Source: Onthophagus taurus (taxonomy: Eukaryota > Arthropoda > Insecta > Coleoptera > Scarabaeidae). From it: a stretch of 64,000 nucleotides of DNA. Shown here piece by piece: positions 50,446 to 60,085 of the stretch. Where the stretch lies: the NCBI RefSeq assembly GCF_036711975.1, contig NC_091967.1, forward strand, positions 6,510,001-6,574,000, read 5' to 3'. The notes under the pieces were generated by a model. It did no database searches, had not been told where the DNA came from, and was given only the letters and a program-made list of their open reading frames with translations. The stretch's first letter is position 1; each line of letters starts with the position of its first letter. The position numbers and the translations under genes are program-made.

Positions 50446-51108
50446 GTTAAATATAGGATTTTATTTGTCACATTTATTATTTTGATTTGTTATAAAAGTA
50501 AATTTAAATTGCTCCTACCGATAATGCTATCGCAAATATGAAACATTATCGCGGATTCAGCACGTCCAATTATTCTGGTGGAATTAAAATTAATTTATTA
50601 TGGAAGTAAATTATTATTATAAAAATTGCAATGTTTAATATTCATGAAAATCGTGGGGAGAGACAATCATTATTCATAAATAAACCATTTTTGAGAACCC
50701 ATTATTTTCATTTCGTGTATAATCGAACAGTTTTTGAAGGTTTGTGATTTTTTTGTGATTTGTAAATACTGAAATATGTAAATATTGATATAAATACTGT
50801 TTTAATTTATTTATGTATTTAATTTAATTTTAAAAAATAAATAAATCAGAATAAATTAAGTATGGTATTTCAAGTTATAATAAGTGTGCAAAAAAAATAT
50901 GTGTAAGAGTACACTTAAATATGAATACTAAATAAATAATAATATGTAAAATCTTTTTGTATGTCGACTTGACTTTTCTATTTAGGTACTAAATCGTACA
51001 CGTTGTATAAATGTTGGTGAAATATGTAGTGTTTCGCTATGATATATTGAAACTAACAAATAAATAAACGTATAAAAAGATTATAAAATAAAACCAATTG
51101 GGAATTAA
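50446..51108. other. AT-rich spacer
   Basis: No gene, repeat of this window or RNA feature was recognised. It separates the satellite array from the 3' end of the minus-strand small membrane protein gene. Confidence 0.5.
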
Positions 51109-51114
51109 TTTATT
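51109..51114 (-). terminator. Poly(A) signal AATAAA for the minus-strand small gene
   Basis: The minus strand reads AATAAA 20 nt past the TGA stop at 51,134-51,136. The spacing is typical of short insect 3' untranslated regions. Confidence 0.5.
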
Positions 51115-51133
51115 TTCCAAATTCAGCTCCAAA

Positions 51134-51447
51134 TCAAACACAAAGCGGTCCTAATAATAACATCAAAACAGGAAATATATTTTTATTCACCATCGGCGAT
51201 TCATTCATATTTTTCGGGTCAAGTACTTTCAAAGCTTCGTAAACGTTATCTATTATTGTTTTATCGAAATATTCAAAAGTTTCAACGTGTTTAATTATCT
51301 GAAAATAAAAAAAGTATTAATTTTTAATTAATTTTTTTTTTATATACTTACAATATAAAATTCGTTTAAATAAGTCCCAAATAAAACAGGTAACGTACCG
51401 GATGCTAAACAAAGCACAAGAGCTCCATATAAAAAACACGTCTTCAT
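51134..51447 (-). CDS. Small two-membrane-segment protein, family member 1 (86 aa)
   Basis: Two exons are read on the minus strand: 51,447-51,352 (32 codons) and 51,298-51,134 (54 codons plus stop). They are separated by a 53-nt phase-0 intron with donor GTAAGT and acceptor TTTTCAG. The start is the first ATG after a non-coding leader and gives a signal-peptide-like N-terminus, MKTCFLYGALVLCLASG. The middle is hydrophilic and acidic (KHVETFEYFDKTI). A second hydrophobic segment follows NIF near the C-terminus (NKNIFPVLMLLLGPLCV). The intron falls right after the first hydrophobic segment, as in the two plus-strand neighbours, and NIFPVLMLLLGPL parallels their NIFAVIFLALIPL, so it is probably a diverged, inverted paralogue. 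Family and function are unknown. Likely secreted or membrane-bound. The start codons of this gene and member 2 are about 450 bp apart and divergent. Confidence 0.65.
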
Positions 51448-51810
51448 TTTACTTTGCTTTAAAATGAACTAAATTGTAGACATTGATGAATAACAACATT
51501 AATGTCCTTTAATTTGCGCGAATCAAGTTCAAATAATAATTTATTCACTTTAATTAGATATCCAATTAATACTTGCGTAATAAATTACTTCTAACTAGGT
51601 AATTCTAGCATTCGAATCTGTTTTTTAATATAGATATATAAATAATGAAAACGAAATCTACACTTCGTTGAAAAACAAATAATACCTTTTAATTTATGAG
51701 ATCCAAATTAATTGTTTTAATTAAATATCAATTAGTAAAGTAAAAATTACTCTTAACTACGTTTAATTGACTTGTAATAAAAATATATCGTTTATTCGAA
51801 TATGTTAAGG

Positions 51811-51846
51811 TATATAAAAAAAATTTTTATACAAACATCCTATTAG
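51811..51846 (+). promoter_or_regulatory. TATA box and initiator-like site of family member 2
   Basis: TATATAAA starts at 51,811 and a TTAGT initiator-like motif follows at about 51,843-51,847, roughly the 30-bp spacing of insect TATA promoters. The ATG is at 51,895, giving a leader of about 50 nt. Confidence 0.5.
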
Positions 51847-51894
51847 TACACAACAACTTCATTTTTAGTGTAGTTAGTAAAGTTTGTTGAAAAA

Positions 51895-52209
51895 ATGCGT
51901 CATTTGTACGCTTTTTCGTTTATTGCTTTAACAAATTTTGCATCTTTGTTGCCGATTTTATTATATCATAAGGTATTTTTATCAAATATTTTTATATTAT
52001 TATATTATCTTTTATTTTAGGAGGGATCTCAAGATGTAATTCAACGAATTCATTTACAAGAATTACCGTCAATTAACAATAATTTAACTTCAACCGAAAA
52101 TTTTAATTCTGCAAATTATGAAAACTCAAATATTTTCGCTGTAATTTTTCTGGCGTTAATACCGTTAATAATTAAATGGTCAGCGGATGTTTACGAACCT
52201 AGAGATTGA
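51895..52209 (+). CDS. Small two-membrane-segment protein, family member 2 (88 aa)
   Basis: Exon 1 is 51,895-51,972 (26 codons) and exon 2 is 52,021-52,209 (62 codons plus stop), with a 48-nt phase-0 intron (donor GTATTT, acceptor TTTATTTTAG). The N-terminus, MRHLYAFSFIALTNFASLLP, is a hydrophobic signal or anchor segment. The middle begins EGSQDV and is polar with a potential NLTS glycosylation site. The C-terminal part NSNIFAVIFLALIPLIIKW is a clear membrane segment, followed by SADVYEPRD. Exon 1 is nearly identical in protein sequence to that of member 3, and the C-terminal segment is also shared. I do not recognise the family. A small type of double-spanning or signal-plus-anchor membrane protein is the most that can be said. 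Confidence 0.75.
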
Positions 52210-52330
52210 TAAAATATAAAATTTAATTTAGTGATTTACTGTTAAAATTGATTTAACAATTAATTTAATCATTTTTACATTAATATCTAACCTTCAATCG
52301 TATTGAAACAATTTTTTTAAATGACTTGAA

Positions 52331-52557
52331 GTCATTAAATTGCGTGTGCGATTCTGGCCTTTGGAACTATTTTTTATAAATACTCTATTTCTTTAAAATT
52401 TCATTCAGTGCTATATCTACATAAGGTGTATTTAGAGTCATTAAATTGCGTGTGCGATTCTGGCCTTTGGAACTATTTTCTCAACTATTTTTTATAAATA
52501 CTCTATTTCTTTAAAATTTCATTCAGTACTATATCTACACAAGGTGTATTTAGAGTT
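52331..52557 (+). promoter_or_regulatory. Tandemly duplicated TATA/initiator promoter of family member 3
   Basis: A unit of about 106 bp starting GTCATTAAATTGCGTGTGCG occurs at 52,331 and again at 52,437; the second copy has a 12-bp insertion. Each copy carries TATAAA (52,375-52,380 and 52,493-52,498) and a TCAGT initiator whose A lies 32 nt downstream of the first T of the box (52,407 and 52,525). The downstream copy would give a leader of 64 nt before the ATG at 52,589. The upstream copy would give a leader of 182 nt. The preserved spacing suggests that both could work. Confidence 0.65.
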
Positions 52558-52588
52558 TAATTTTTATTGTAAACATTTTCAAAACATA

Positions 52589-52972
52589 ATGCGTTATCAA
52601 TACGCTTATTCTTTTATTGCTTTAACAAATTTCGCTTCTTTATTACCGATTTTATTGTATCAAAATCAGGTATGTTAAGGATAATTTTTTTAGTTTTTTT
52701 AATAAATTATTTTATTAAATTAGGAAGGATCTCAAGACGTCGCGAGAAAATTGCGTGAAGTACCTTCGTTTCAAGATAATTTAACAATGTCAACGGTAAT
52801 AATTAATAATTTACCAAGTTTTGAAAATATTATAGAAGTTAATGAAGAAATCGGAAAAATTAAAGTGTCTTCAGTAAATTATCAAAATTCAAATATTTTC
52901 GCTGTGATTTTCTTGACATTAATACCATTAATAGTTAGATGGTCTGCAGATGTATACGAATTGAGAGAATAA
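52589..52972 (+). CDS. Small two-membrane-segment protein, family member 3 (109 aa)
   Basis: Exon 1 is 52,589-52,669 (27 codons) and exon 2 is 52,724-52,972 (82 codons plus stop). The intron is 54 nt, phase 0, with donor GTATGT and acceptor TTAAATTAG. The N-terminal segment YAYSFIALTNFASLLPILLY and the C-terminal segment NSNIFAVIFLTLIPLIVRW match member 2 almost residue for residue. The middle starts EGSQDV and is about 20 residues longer, with a polar, glutamate-rich insertion (EVNEEIGKIK). The duplication therefore included gene and intron, and the middle has diverged faster than the membrane segments. AATAAA at 52,994-52,999, 22 nt past the stop, is a fitting poly(A) signal. Function unknown. 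Confidence 0.75.
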
Positions 52973-52993
52973 AATTTTATTATAATGAGTATC

Positions 52994-52999
52994 AATAAA
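52994..52999 (+). terminator. Poly(A) signal of family member 3
   Basis: AATAAA lies 22 nt after the TAA stop, followed by a T-rich stretch. Confidence 0.5.
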
Positions 53000-53139
53000 T
53001 TTTTTTTAGCAAAATTTAATTTGGTATTTTTAACCTTTCTAGGTTTCGAATTTCTAAGATTCATTTTAAGAATCTTACATATATTCTTAGAAAGATCTTA
53101 GATTCAATTGAATCGGCACTAATTTCATACATCATCACA

Positions 53140-53395
53140 AAATTATCAGCTTTTGAGGATTATATTGCCTCGCGTGCAAGCAACCTCGACGATTTGAGGC
53201 GAAATCGTTTCTTATACACTTTGGTAAAGATACAAAATCTCTTATAACAAGACATTTACTCTCAAATCGCTGAGATCACTTGCAGGCGAGGCGCTAGTTT
53301 GGTATATCAATGCAAAATTGTCAGCGTTGGAGATGTAGCGCCTCGCCCGTCAGCGACCTCGACGATTTGAGGCGAAATCGTTTCTTATATACAAC
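53140..53395. repeat. GCCTCGC inverted-repeat element, one and a half units
   Basis: An arm GCCTCGCGTGCAAGCAACCT...CGATTTGAG at about 53,168-53,200 is followed by its reverse complement (CTCAAATCGCTGAGATCAC...GGCGAGGC, about 53,260-53,292) and a further arm (about 53,340-53,385). Related arms occur at 62.1-62.2 kb. The structure folds into a hairpin and looks like a MITE. It lies just upstream of the gene starting at 53,510. Confidence 0.65.
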
Positions 53396-53509
53396 ATCAC
53401 CATTTTAATAAATTCCATATATTATTAAGTATGTATGTATACTCGAGAAAATAATCATTTGTCACAATGACACTTTTTAATTGATAACCTTTACCTTTTA
53501 ATTTTAAAA

Positions 53510-55747
53510 ATGCCAAAAAAAGTGAAAAAAGAAGTAATAATTGAACCGCCATTACCCGAAACTCCACCAGAACCAAAACCATTAACAGAAGATGCTTTAT
53601 ATTTTTGGACCGATATTCCAGAACGATTATCAACAACAGTACCACCCCCAACACCAACAGGAGTTGATAACGTACTTATCCTTCCATTTCCAATCCCAGA
53701 AACATTTCCAAGTTTAGATGGTTTGGACGTACCCTTTGTACGAGAAATTGGAATTAAAGCCTCAATTGATTTGTTAGGTCAACATTTAGGTTTAACAAAT
53801 TACACTTTCGATTACATTCAATTTTGGTTGTTGGACGTTCTCGTTGATTGCTTATGGCGAACTCAAGACGAATACTTTTTCACGAAACCGGATCAAAAAT
53901 TGGTTCTGGAATGGATGTTGTATATGTTTAGGGTAATGAGAGATCCAACGATATCGTTTTCGAGGAAGCAACTTTTAAAATTGTTTAAAGAAGCTATTTT
54001 AATGACGGGACAATTAATACAAGAGGGACACAAAGTTATACCAAAACCTGATGATTTATTCGAATTGGTTTTTCAAAATAATCCTCAGCGTGATGATGAA
54101 GATGAAATTCTCGACGATGAAACATCCAATTCAAGCGCTGAAGAGGAAAGCTCTGATTCTGAGTCAACGTTTACAATCAGCAAAACAAATTCTGAGCATG
54201 TAATTTTAATGGATATCGGTGGGCAACAAAGAAAATATATTTTAAAACGAAGAGTATGTTCGTGTGAACAAGGTATTTTAGAAATCTTTGGAGGTAATCA
54301 ATTTTTTTATTTTTTAATTTTATTTAAGGATCAACTCCTACTTTTGGAACGACTCTTACAAAGGATATAACTAAGTCTACAGAAGTTAGTTTAGTATACG
54401 ATTCTTATACAGACGAAGAAGAAGGGCTGGAAGGAGAATATATGTCTGAAGTGAAAGAAGAAACCATTGAAACCTTCAATGAACCATTTCAAAATAAAGA
54501 TTATAAAATGTTTCACGTAGTAGACCAAAAGCTTCCTTCCAGATTCTTACCGCTACCTGATGATGATCAGACAGAGGAAACTTCACAGCAAAGTTATAGT
54601 AATCCACCGGATTACGAACCACCATGTCAAAGTATAATTTATTTTTATTATGTCTGATTTTGCTAAATCAAATTTTTTTTTAGTTGTTGGAGATGTGATT
54701 CTTTTAGGTTTGTATAACGAAGGTGTTTTAAAAAAATTTATTAGAAAATTATTACACAGATAGTAACACGGCAAGTTCATCTTCAACTCAAACCACATCG
54801 TCACAAGAAACCGTTAAAGTAGATTCACAAATCAATGATAAATCGCAGTCCACAACAGAGCAAAGTGTAATGCGTACTATGACATTTGACGAAAAAATGA
54901 AACTTTGGCGTCAATTTAAACAACGCGAACAAGAATTGAAAGATATGGAGGACTCTAATGTTGGTGTAGTTACTACTCATCATCATCATCATGCTCATTT
55001 AGAACCTTATGGTCACCCACACCGCGATAAACCAAAACCTTTGGGAAGCGCTCTTAAAGACCACACTCAAACTATGCTTCGACAAATGTTAGCCGATATG
55101 AAAAACGACGATGAAAAAGATGACCAAGAATCTTGCGGATTGGACTTTGAACATAAAACGAAAAATTTATCGATACTTTGTGCTATAATTGATTTTGTTT
55201 TTGATTAGTAAGTTTAATTTATATTACAACAACATTTAATAACGATCTTTCTTTTAGTTTTTATCAAAATTTTCATTTCATCCTTTTAAAGTTGGCCTTA
55301 AAAACGAATCCAAGTATAATAACTCAAAAAGTAAACCCAGAGTGGCTCGTTCCCAAATTTAATCTCGTTGAACTTGTTAAACCAAAACCAACCCCAGTGA
55401 AAAAAGAAAAAAAATCTAAAGAAAAGAAAAGTAAAAAGGATAAAAAGTCGAGCAAAAAGGGCAAAGATAAGAAGAAAGATAAAAAAAGCGATAAGAAAAA
55501 AGGCAAAGAGAAAAAAGAGAAACCAAAAAAACCCACGAAGGAAGAATTGAAAGCAATGAAAGCTGAACAACTACGACAACAATTATTACAAGAACAACTC
55601 GAAGAAGAAATGAGGAAAGCGGAGGAAAATAGAAGATGTATGTTTCCTCTTGCAGATGCTGCAACCGATGAACTCTATATGGGGTTATTTGAAAATTGGC
55701 AGAAACCTAAAGAGGGAAAACAAAAAAAAGATAAAAAGAAGAAATAA
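53510..55747 (+). CDS. Unrecognised 687-aa protein with lysine-rich tail and tiny introns
   Basis: Exons: 53,510-54,293, 54,329-54,631, 54,684-54,707, 54,745-55,207 and 55,258-55,747; introns of 35, 52, 37 and 50 nt. Joining them keeps one frame of 688 codons including stop. The 24-nt exon 3 is optional, since skipping it also keeps the frame. The N-terminus (residues 1-60) is basic, then proline-rich (PPLPETPPEPKP). Residues about 80-175 look helical, with hydrophobic stretches (FDYIQFWLLDVLVDCLW). About 195-225 is acidic and serine-rich. A His5 run lies near residue 449. A hydrophobic stretch spans the exon 4/5 junction (ILCAIIDFVFDYFYQ). The last 115 residues contain a Lys repeat (about 572-619), a probable coiled coil (EELKAMKAEQLRQQLLQEQL) and a KKDKKKK end. 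Such lysine-rich tails occur in some axonemal and testis proteins, but I cannot assign a family. AATAAA overlaps the stop (55,743-55,748). Confidence 0.75.
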
Positions 55748-55748
55748 A

Positions 55749-56339
55749 TACATATTACATTTTAGCCACATATTATAGAAAATCCCAATCATTACATTTT
55801 CTATTGCAGATATCTATTTTTAATGCTCTCTTTATTATTCAAAAATAATTCAGAAAATCTTTATTTTAGCTTTTAATAAATAGATGTCGCGATTTAAAAG
55901 CTCTAATTCAAATTGATTTGAAACAGATTTTTGGCTACATCGCAACTTCATACGCTATTTTTGAGTCGGTATTTTTGACTTTTGATAACTTTTGCTTACG
56001 AAAATAGCGCGTCTTTGACCGAATTAGAAGACGCCGACACGTCATCGTTGTAACATCATTTATAAAACCACGAAAACAAAATCAATAACATCCCATCTCA
56101 TTCTTTTCTTTTCCTATAAATTTTTGGCTTTGTAGAAGGTCAAATAATAAATAGCAAAGTTTTTTCTTCATTTTCTACTTTTCGCTTCATAAATAAAGCC
56201 GCAATGCGCTTATTCGTGCCAAGAGGCGCTACGAGAAGTAAAAGAACAAAACCAGTAGCGCCTGATTGTCATCGGATAATGCGATAACGTGCGCACCGAA
56301 AATACGAGTGGATTCGGAAAACATCAGCTGGCCCAAGAT
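55749..56339. other. Intergenic spacer
   Basis: No gene. The part from 56,190 to 56,340 is richer in G+C and probably holds upstream regulatory sequence of the channel gene. A second AATAAA near 55,876 could serve the preceding gene. Confidence 0.45.
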
Positions 56340-56373
56340 TCAGTTCGGCAGAAGATGCGAAACGGTAAGGATA
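56339..56373 (+). promoter_or_regulatory. Candidate initiator plus DPE promoter of the K2P gene
   Basis: TTCAGTT gives an initiator with its A at 56,342. GGATA at 56,369-56,373 lies at +28 to +32, the position of the insect downstream promoter element (RGWYV). No TATA box stands upstream. The leader to the ATG at 56,476 would be 134 nt. GTAAGG at 56,365 could also be a splice donor, so the alternative is a short leader exon. Confidence 0.4.
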
Positions 56374-56475
56374 AAATTATCTTGTGACGATTGACCCCAC
56401 GGAACGGGATGTGTTTGTTTCTGCTCGTTAAATAAAACGAAAATAAAAGTGAACTTTTTATAAAATAAAAAGACA

Positions 56476-56956
56476 ATGGATTCGAAAAGTTCAACTCCGA
56501 TTACACCACCAACACCACCAAGAAGCGAACCGGGAACACCATCAATATTATCACGAAGTAGTAGTAGAAAAAATAAGAGACAAATTGGATGGGCACCTCC
56601 TCCCTTAAAAATACCATCTCCACAAGGATTTCTACCACCTACACCTATACCAACTTCTTCGAGGATCCCTGGAAGTTTTACAGCTTATAGTACTCAGGGA
56701 TTATCGCCCAATGTTGCACAAAATCCTTATGTTTATCCTAGAAAATATTCTGAGTATATGTTTAACCAGTTTAATGGAATAAAGGATTTTACAATAGGAA
56801 CCGCCAAGTCTGGACTTGGTATTGGGGAAAAATGTTCGTTTTGGATGTATAATAAACTTAGTAAACTCAGCAGAAGTTGGTTTACCCATATTTTTCTTTC
56901 TATAGTTATTGTGTTGTATACTGTTGGTGGTGCTTTTATGTTTCTTACAGTTGAAG
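56476..56956 (+). CDS. Two-pore domain potassium channel, coding exon 1
   Basis: The exon encodes 160 residues plus one base (phase 1) and starts at the first ATG of the frame, MDSKSSTPITPPTPPRSEP. Residues 1-135 form a long cytoplasmic tail rich in Pro and Ser, with a basic patch (SRKNKRQ), and could be phosphorylated or bind SH3/WW-type partners (inference). TM1 lies at about 136-158 (FTHIFLSIVIVLYTVGGAFMF), followed by LTVEG, where K2P channels typically have an acidic residue leading into the cap. Donor GTTTGT at 56,957. Together with the next exon this is a K2P (KCNK) subunit, which dimerises to give background K+ conductance. An N-terminal tail this long is unusual for the vertebrate family; some insect members also have long tails. 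The exact subfamily cannot be named. Confidence 0.85.
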
Positions 56957-57499
56957 GTTTGTATTTTTTTATTTGAATAAAAGCTTTTTGATGCAAAACG
57001 TATGGAAAATTTTTAAGTTATTTAATTACTTTTTGCTAAATTCTTGTTTTGATTAATTTTTGCTAAATTTTATTACATTTTTATTGATTTGTGCCAAACT
57101 GTTTACCTACATTTAAAAAATGGAAAATTTATGTTTATATTCAACGGAAATAGCTTTGGAAAATAGTTGCTAGTATAAGGACGTCAAGTTATTTATATAT
57201 TTTAGCCTAAATTTAAAAATGAAAAATAAGAGGTTGAGATATGCCTCGTTGTTGCTTTTTGATTTTTTCTATCTATCTTTTTCTATATTTTAATTTCTCC
57301 TATGCAAATACGTTCTAACTAGAGCATAGATGTAATTAAGCTACATCTATTTATAAATGACGTCTTTTTGGTTCATTATAAACAATTTATTTCCAAAATA
57401 GATTTCTTCATTGCCCTTAGTTATTTTTAATGTTTTAAGATTAACATTTTCTAACGACATTCACTCCTATTTACAAATTGCTAGGATATTAAACACTGT

Positions 57500-57690
57500 A
57501 AACAGAGCCGCAGATCTCACAAGACGGCTAAGCCCGAATGATTCTAGCTCTAGGTCTTGTGTTAGTTCGAGTTTTAATTCAATACAAATATGCAACATAG
57601 TGATATCTTATGTTAGTTAAGTTATGTTAACTAGCGTTACCTACCACTATCACTAGAACTAACATTAGACCTAGAACTAGAAACACTCAC
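57500..57690. repeat. CTAG-rich palindromic repeat copy in the K2P intron
   Basis: Arms with CAAGACGGCTAAGCCCGAATG, TTCTAGCTCTAGGTCTTGTG and, further on, CACTAGAACTAACATTAGACC and CTAGAACTAGAAACAC match the clusters at 9.2-10 and 12.9-13.7 kb. The copy is imperfect and partly rearranged. Confidence 0.65.
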
Positions 57691-57964
57691 ACATGTTACA
57701 TTTTATGTGGGACAAAGTACTACCTTGTTGCCCTGGTTTCTATGAAAATATATTATTGTATATTGCATTTTAACTGAAATTCACTGTATACGGTTAATAG
57801 GGGACTACAGATGTTGTTTGCAAAAGTTTTTTTCTTTTCTTTACTGACTGAAAGTTTGTTATGTGTTTCCTATACACAATTTATATCATTTTATAACACT
57901 TTGACGATTTTTTGTTATTAACATTAACTCGCAATATGGAAACTGTTTGTGGAAGATTGAACAA

Positions 57965-58105
57965 ATGGGCTAAATATTGTTTGCAAAAGTCCAGATATAG
58001 CTGGCAAAAGCCTAGATACCGATTGCAGAAGAGTAACTACTGTTTGCAAAATCCTAGATACTGCTTGAAAAGGACTAGATATTCCATGCAGAAGACTGTT
58101 TGGCG
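57965..58105. repeat. 21-bp tandem repeat (CTAGATACTG..TGCAAAAG)
   Basis: Six to seven units of 21 bp, varying around GCAAAAGCCTAGATACTGTTT. As translated the unit gives a seven-residue pattern (CLQKSRY, RLQKSNY, CLQNPRY), but this is a consequence of the repeat. Further units (AATACTAGATACTGCCAATGG) resume at about 58,438-58,495, beyond a LINE fragment. Confidence 0.75.
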
Positions 58106-58189
58106 TTGTCAAAAACATTTCTAAAAAGAAGCAGTATTATACCACCATCTTCATCCTTGTAGTGCTATTCGGATGCGAAACCAATTAGA

Positions 58190-58440
58190 TGAGTGTTTAT
58201 AGGCATTGGAAGTGGACTTCCAGGGGCATAGAAAACAATGGTGCAAACACAAAGAAGGCAATTACAGCGGATTGGCCGGTTCAACAAATGCATAATGAAA
58301 GAATATTTAAAAAAAGCGATGCAATTGACTCCAAGCGGATAGGGGAACGTCCTAAAACTATTTGGGTATCGAGGATTCGAAAAGTAATGTCCGAATGGAA
58401 CTTTTCACCAAGGAATTGGGAAGATCACAAGGGCTTGCGG
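58190..58440 (+). pseudogene. Fragment of a LINE reverse transcriptase C-terminus
   Basis: Pieces in two frames read LQRIGRFNKCIMKE, then KRIGERPKTIWVSRIRKVM and NFSPRNWEDHKGLRN. A GRPKTRW-like stretch followed by a WEDR-like stretch is typical of the region downstream of the reverse transcriptase in several insect non-LTR elements. Frameshift and stops make it non-functional. The fragment sits between two blocks of the 21-bp repeat. Confidence 0.55.
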
Positions 58441-58518
58441 AATACTAGATACTGCCAATGGAACACTAGATACTACTAATAAAATACTAGATATTACATA
58501 CAAGGTGATAATTATATA

Positions 58519-59292
58519 CAGGGTGCCCATTATGTATGGAATATAGTATATGTATATCTTGATAGGTATCAACTTTATAAAAAAACATTTTATACAAAAG
58601 TTGTTTAATATTTTATTTGTCATAATAAGACAACATTCAATTGTTTTTATTTCAGAAAACAAATGAGCAACGAATAACACTTGAAGTTTTTTAAATGGCA
58701 ATGTACCCTTTTGTTAGGCTCATTTGATAGAGATTTCTTTTCTTTTTACGATGACGTAAAATTTTAGTACCCTTATATCAGAAAATGTTTGAAAAAATGT
58801 AAAAATTGCTTATTAAGAAAATGTAACTAATAACAGTAATCTAGATATCCGAGGTCGTCAAATACCTCGAAGTACCTCGAATTATAGGAGATGTACACTA
58901 ATTTTTCGTTTATTTGTTTTATTTTGCACGTAAATTTAATTTACGGTAATAATTTGAGATCTCGGGTATCTAGATTAATGTTATTGATTTATTTTTATTA
59001 ATAAACAATTTTAACAATTTTTTCTAAAATTTTCTAACGTAAGGGTACAAAAATTTTACGCCATCGTAAAGAGAAAAGTAATCTCTATCAAATGAGCCTA
59101 ATGAAAGAATACATTGCCATTTAAAAAAATTTAAGTATTATTCGTTACTCATTTGTTTTCTGAATTAAAAACAATTGAATGCAGTCTTATTATGTCAAAT
59201 AAAATATTAAACAACTTTTGTATAAAATGTTTTTTTATAAAGTTGATACTTACCAAGATATATGCTATATTCCATACATAATGGGCACCCTG
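58519..59292. mobile_element. 774-bp TA-flanked fold-back element in the K2P intron
   Basis: It begins CAGGGTGCCCATTATGTATG and ends with the reverse complement (CATACATAATGGGCACCCTG). TA flanks both sides (58,517-58,518 and 59,293-59,294). Left arm about 58,519-58,855, right arm about 58,970-59,292, so nearly the whole element is one hairpin. No coding capacity. A fragment of the same family lies at 13,372-13,525. A non-autonomous Tc1/mariner-type MITE is the likely origin. Confidence 0.85.
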
Positions 59293-60085
59293 TATAGAAG
59301 AAATATTGAAATAAGTACTTGTCTAAAGTACACATATTTCAGATCATGTGATGATGTCATCTGAACCACTTTGACTAAAACAAAACTAGAACTATCCAAG
59401 ATAACAAACACGACGATTTTATATTAAGTTGTGAAAAATCAACATCTTACACTACTCTAATGAACTTTTCAATATAAATTTGTTGTTTGTATTGTTCACA
59501 TTTTATTTAAACAGAGACATTTTATCTCTAAACATTGTGTTACGCAATTTAGTTTCAAATTTAGAGCGACCTTTTGTGTACAGTTTAGTTCCAAAGGATC
59601 GATGTAAATGCCTAATTTACATTTATCGATTTTCCTAGTGCCCCAGCTTAGCAAATTTTATGATAATCGTCGAGAAATATTGATCCTCAAAAACCATTTT
59701 AAAATTAAATTTAATTAAATTTATCATAAACATACTTTATTTTCTAATAAAATCCTATTCCAAGTAATGAATTTCTCGAAATTTCAACTTCACCTTTATA
59801 AATAAGTCTGGCTAATAAGAATTTTAGCTTGGATATTCAACCCTTACTTCTATAAATATTTTCTGATTTAATAAATTAGTAAGGATATCTACATTTCAAA
59901 ATCTATCTTTGTCCACGTAAACATCTAGATTTATACGTTAGCCATTTCCATAAGTTTGTATTCAAAAAGTTTCTCGCATCGTCAATCATCTCGATCTCAT
60001 CATCTAAATCACAGTGATATATATTTTTAGTTCAGTAAAGATCGTAAATTAATCAAATTCGCATTGCATAGATCATCCTTGAAAA

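Noticed and set aside
55298..55664. Long Phe/Leu-rich frames on the minus strand
   Set aside because: They are the antisense of the lysine-rich tail of the 687-aa gene.
57912..58124. Protein with a seven-residue CLQKSRY repeat
   Set aside because: The periodicity comes from a 21-bp tandem repeat in an intron. No splice sites or conservation evident.
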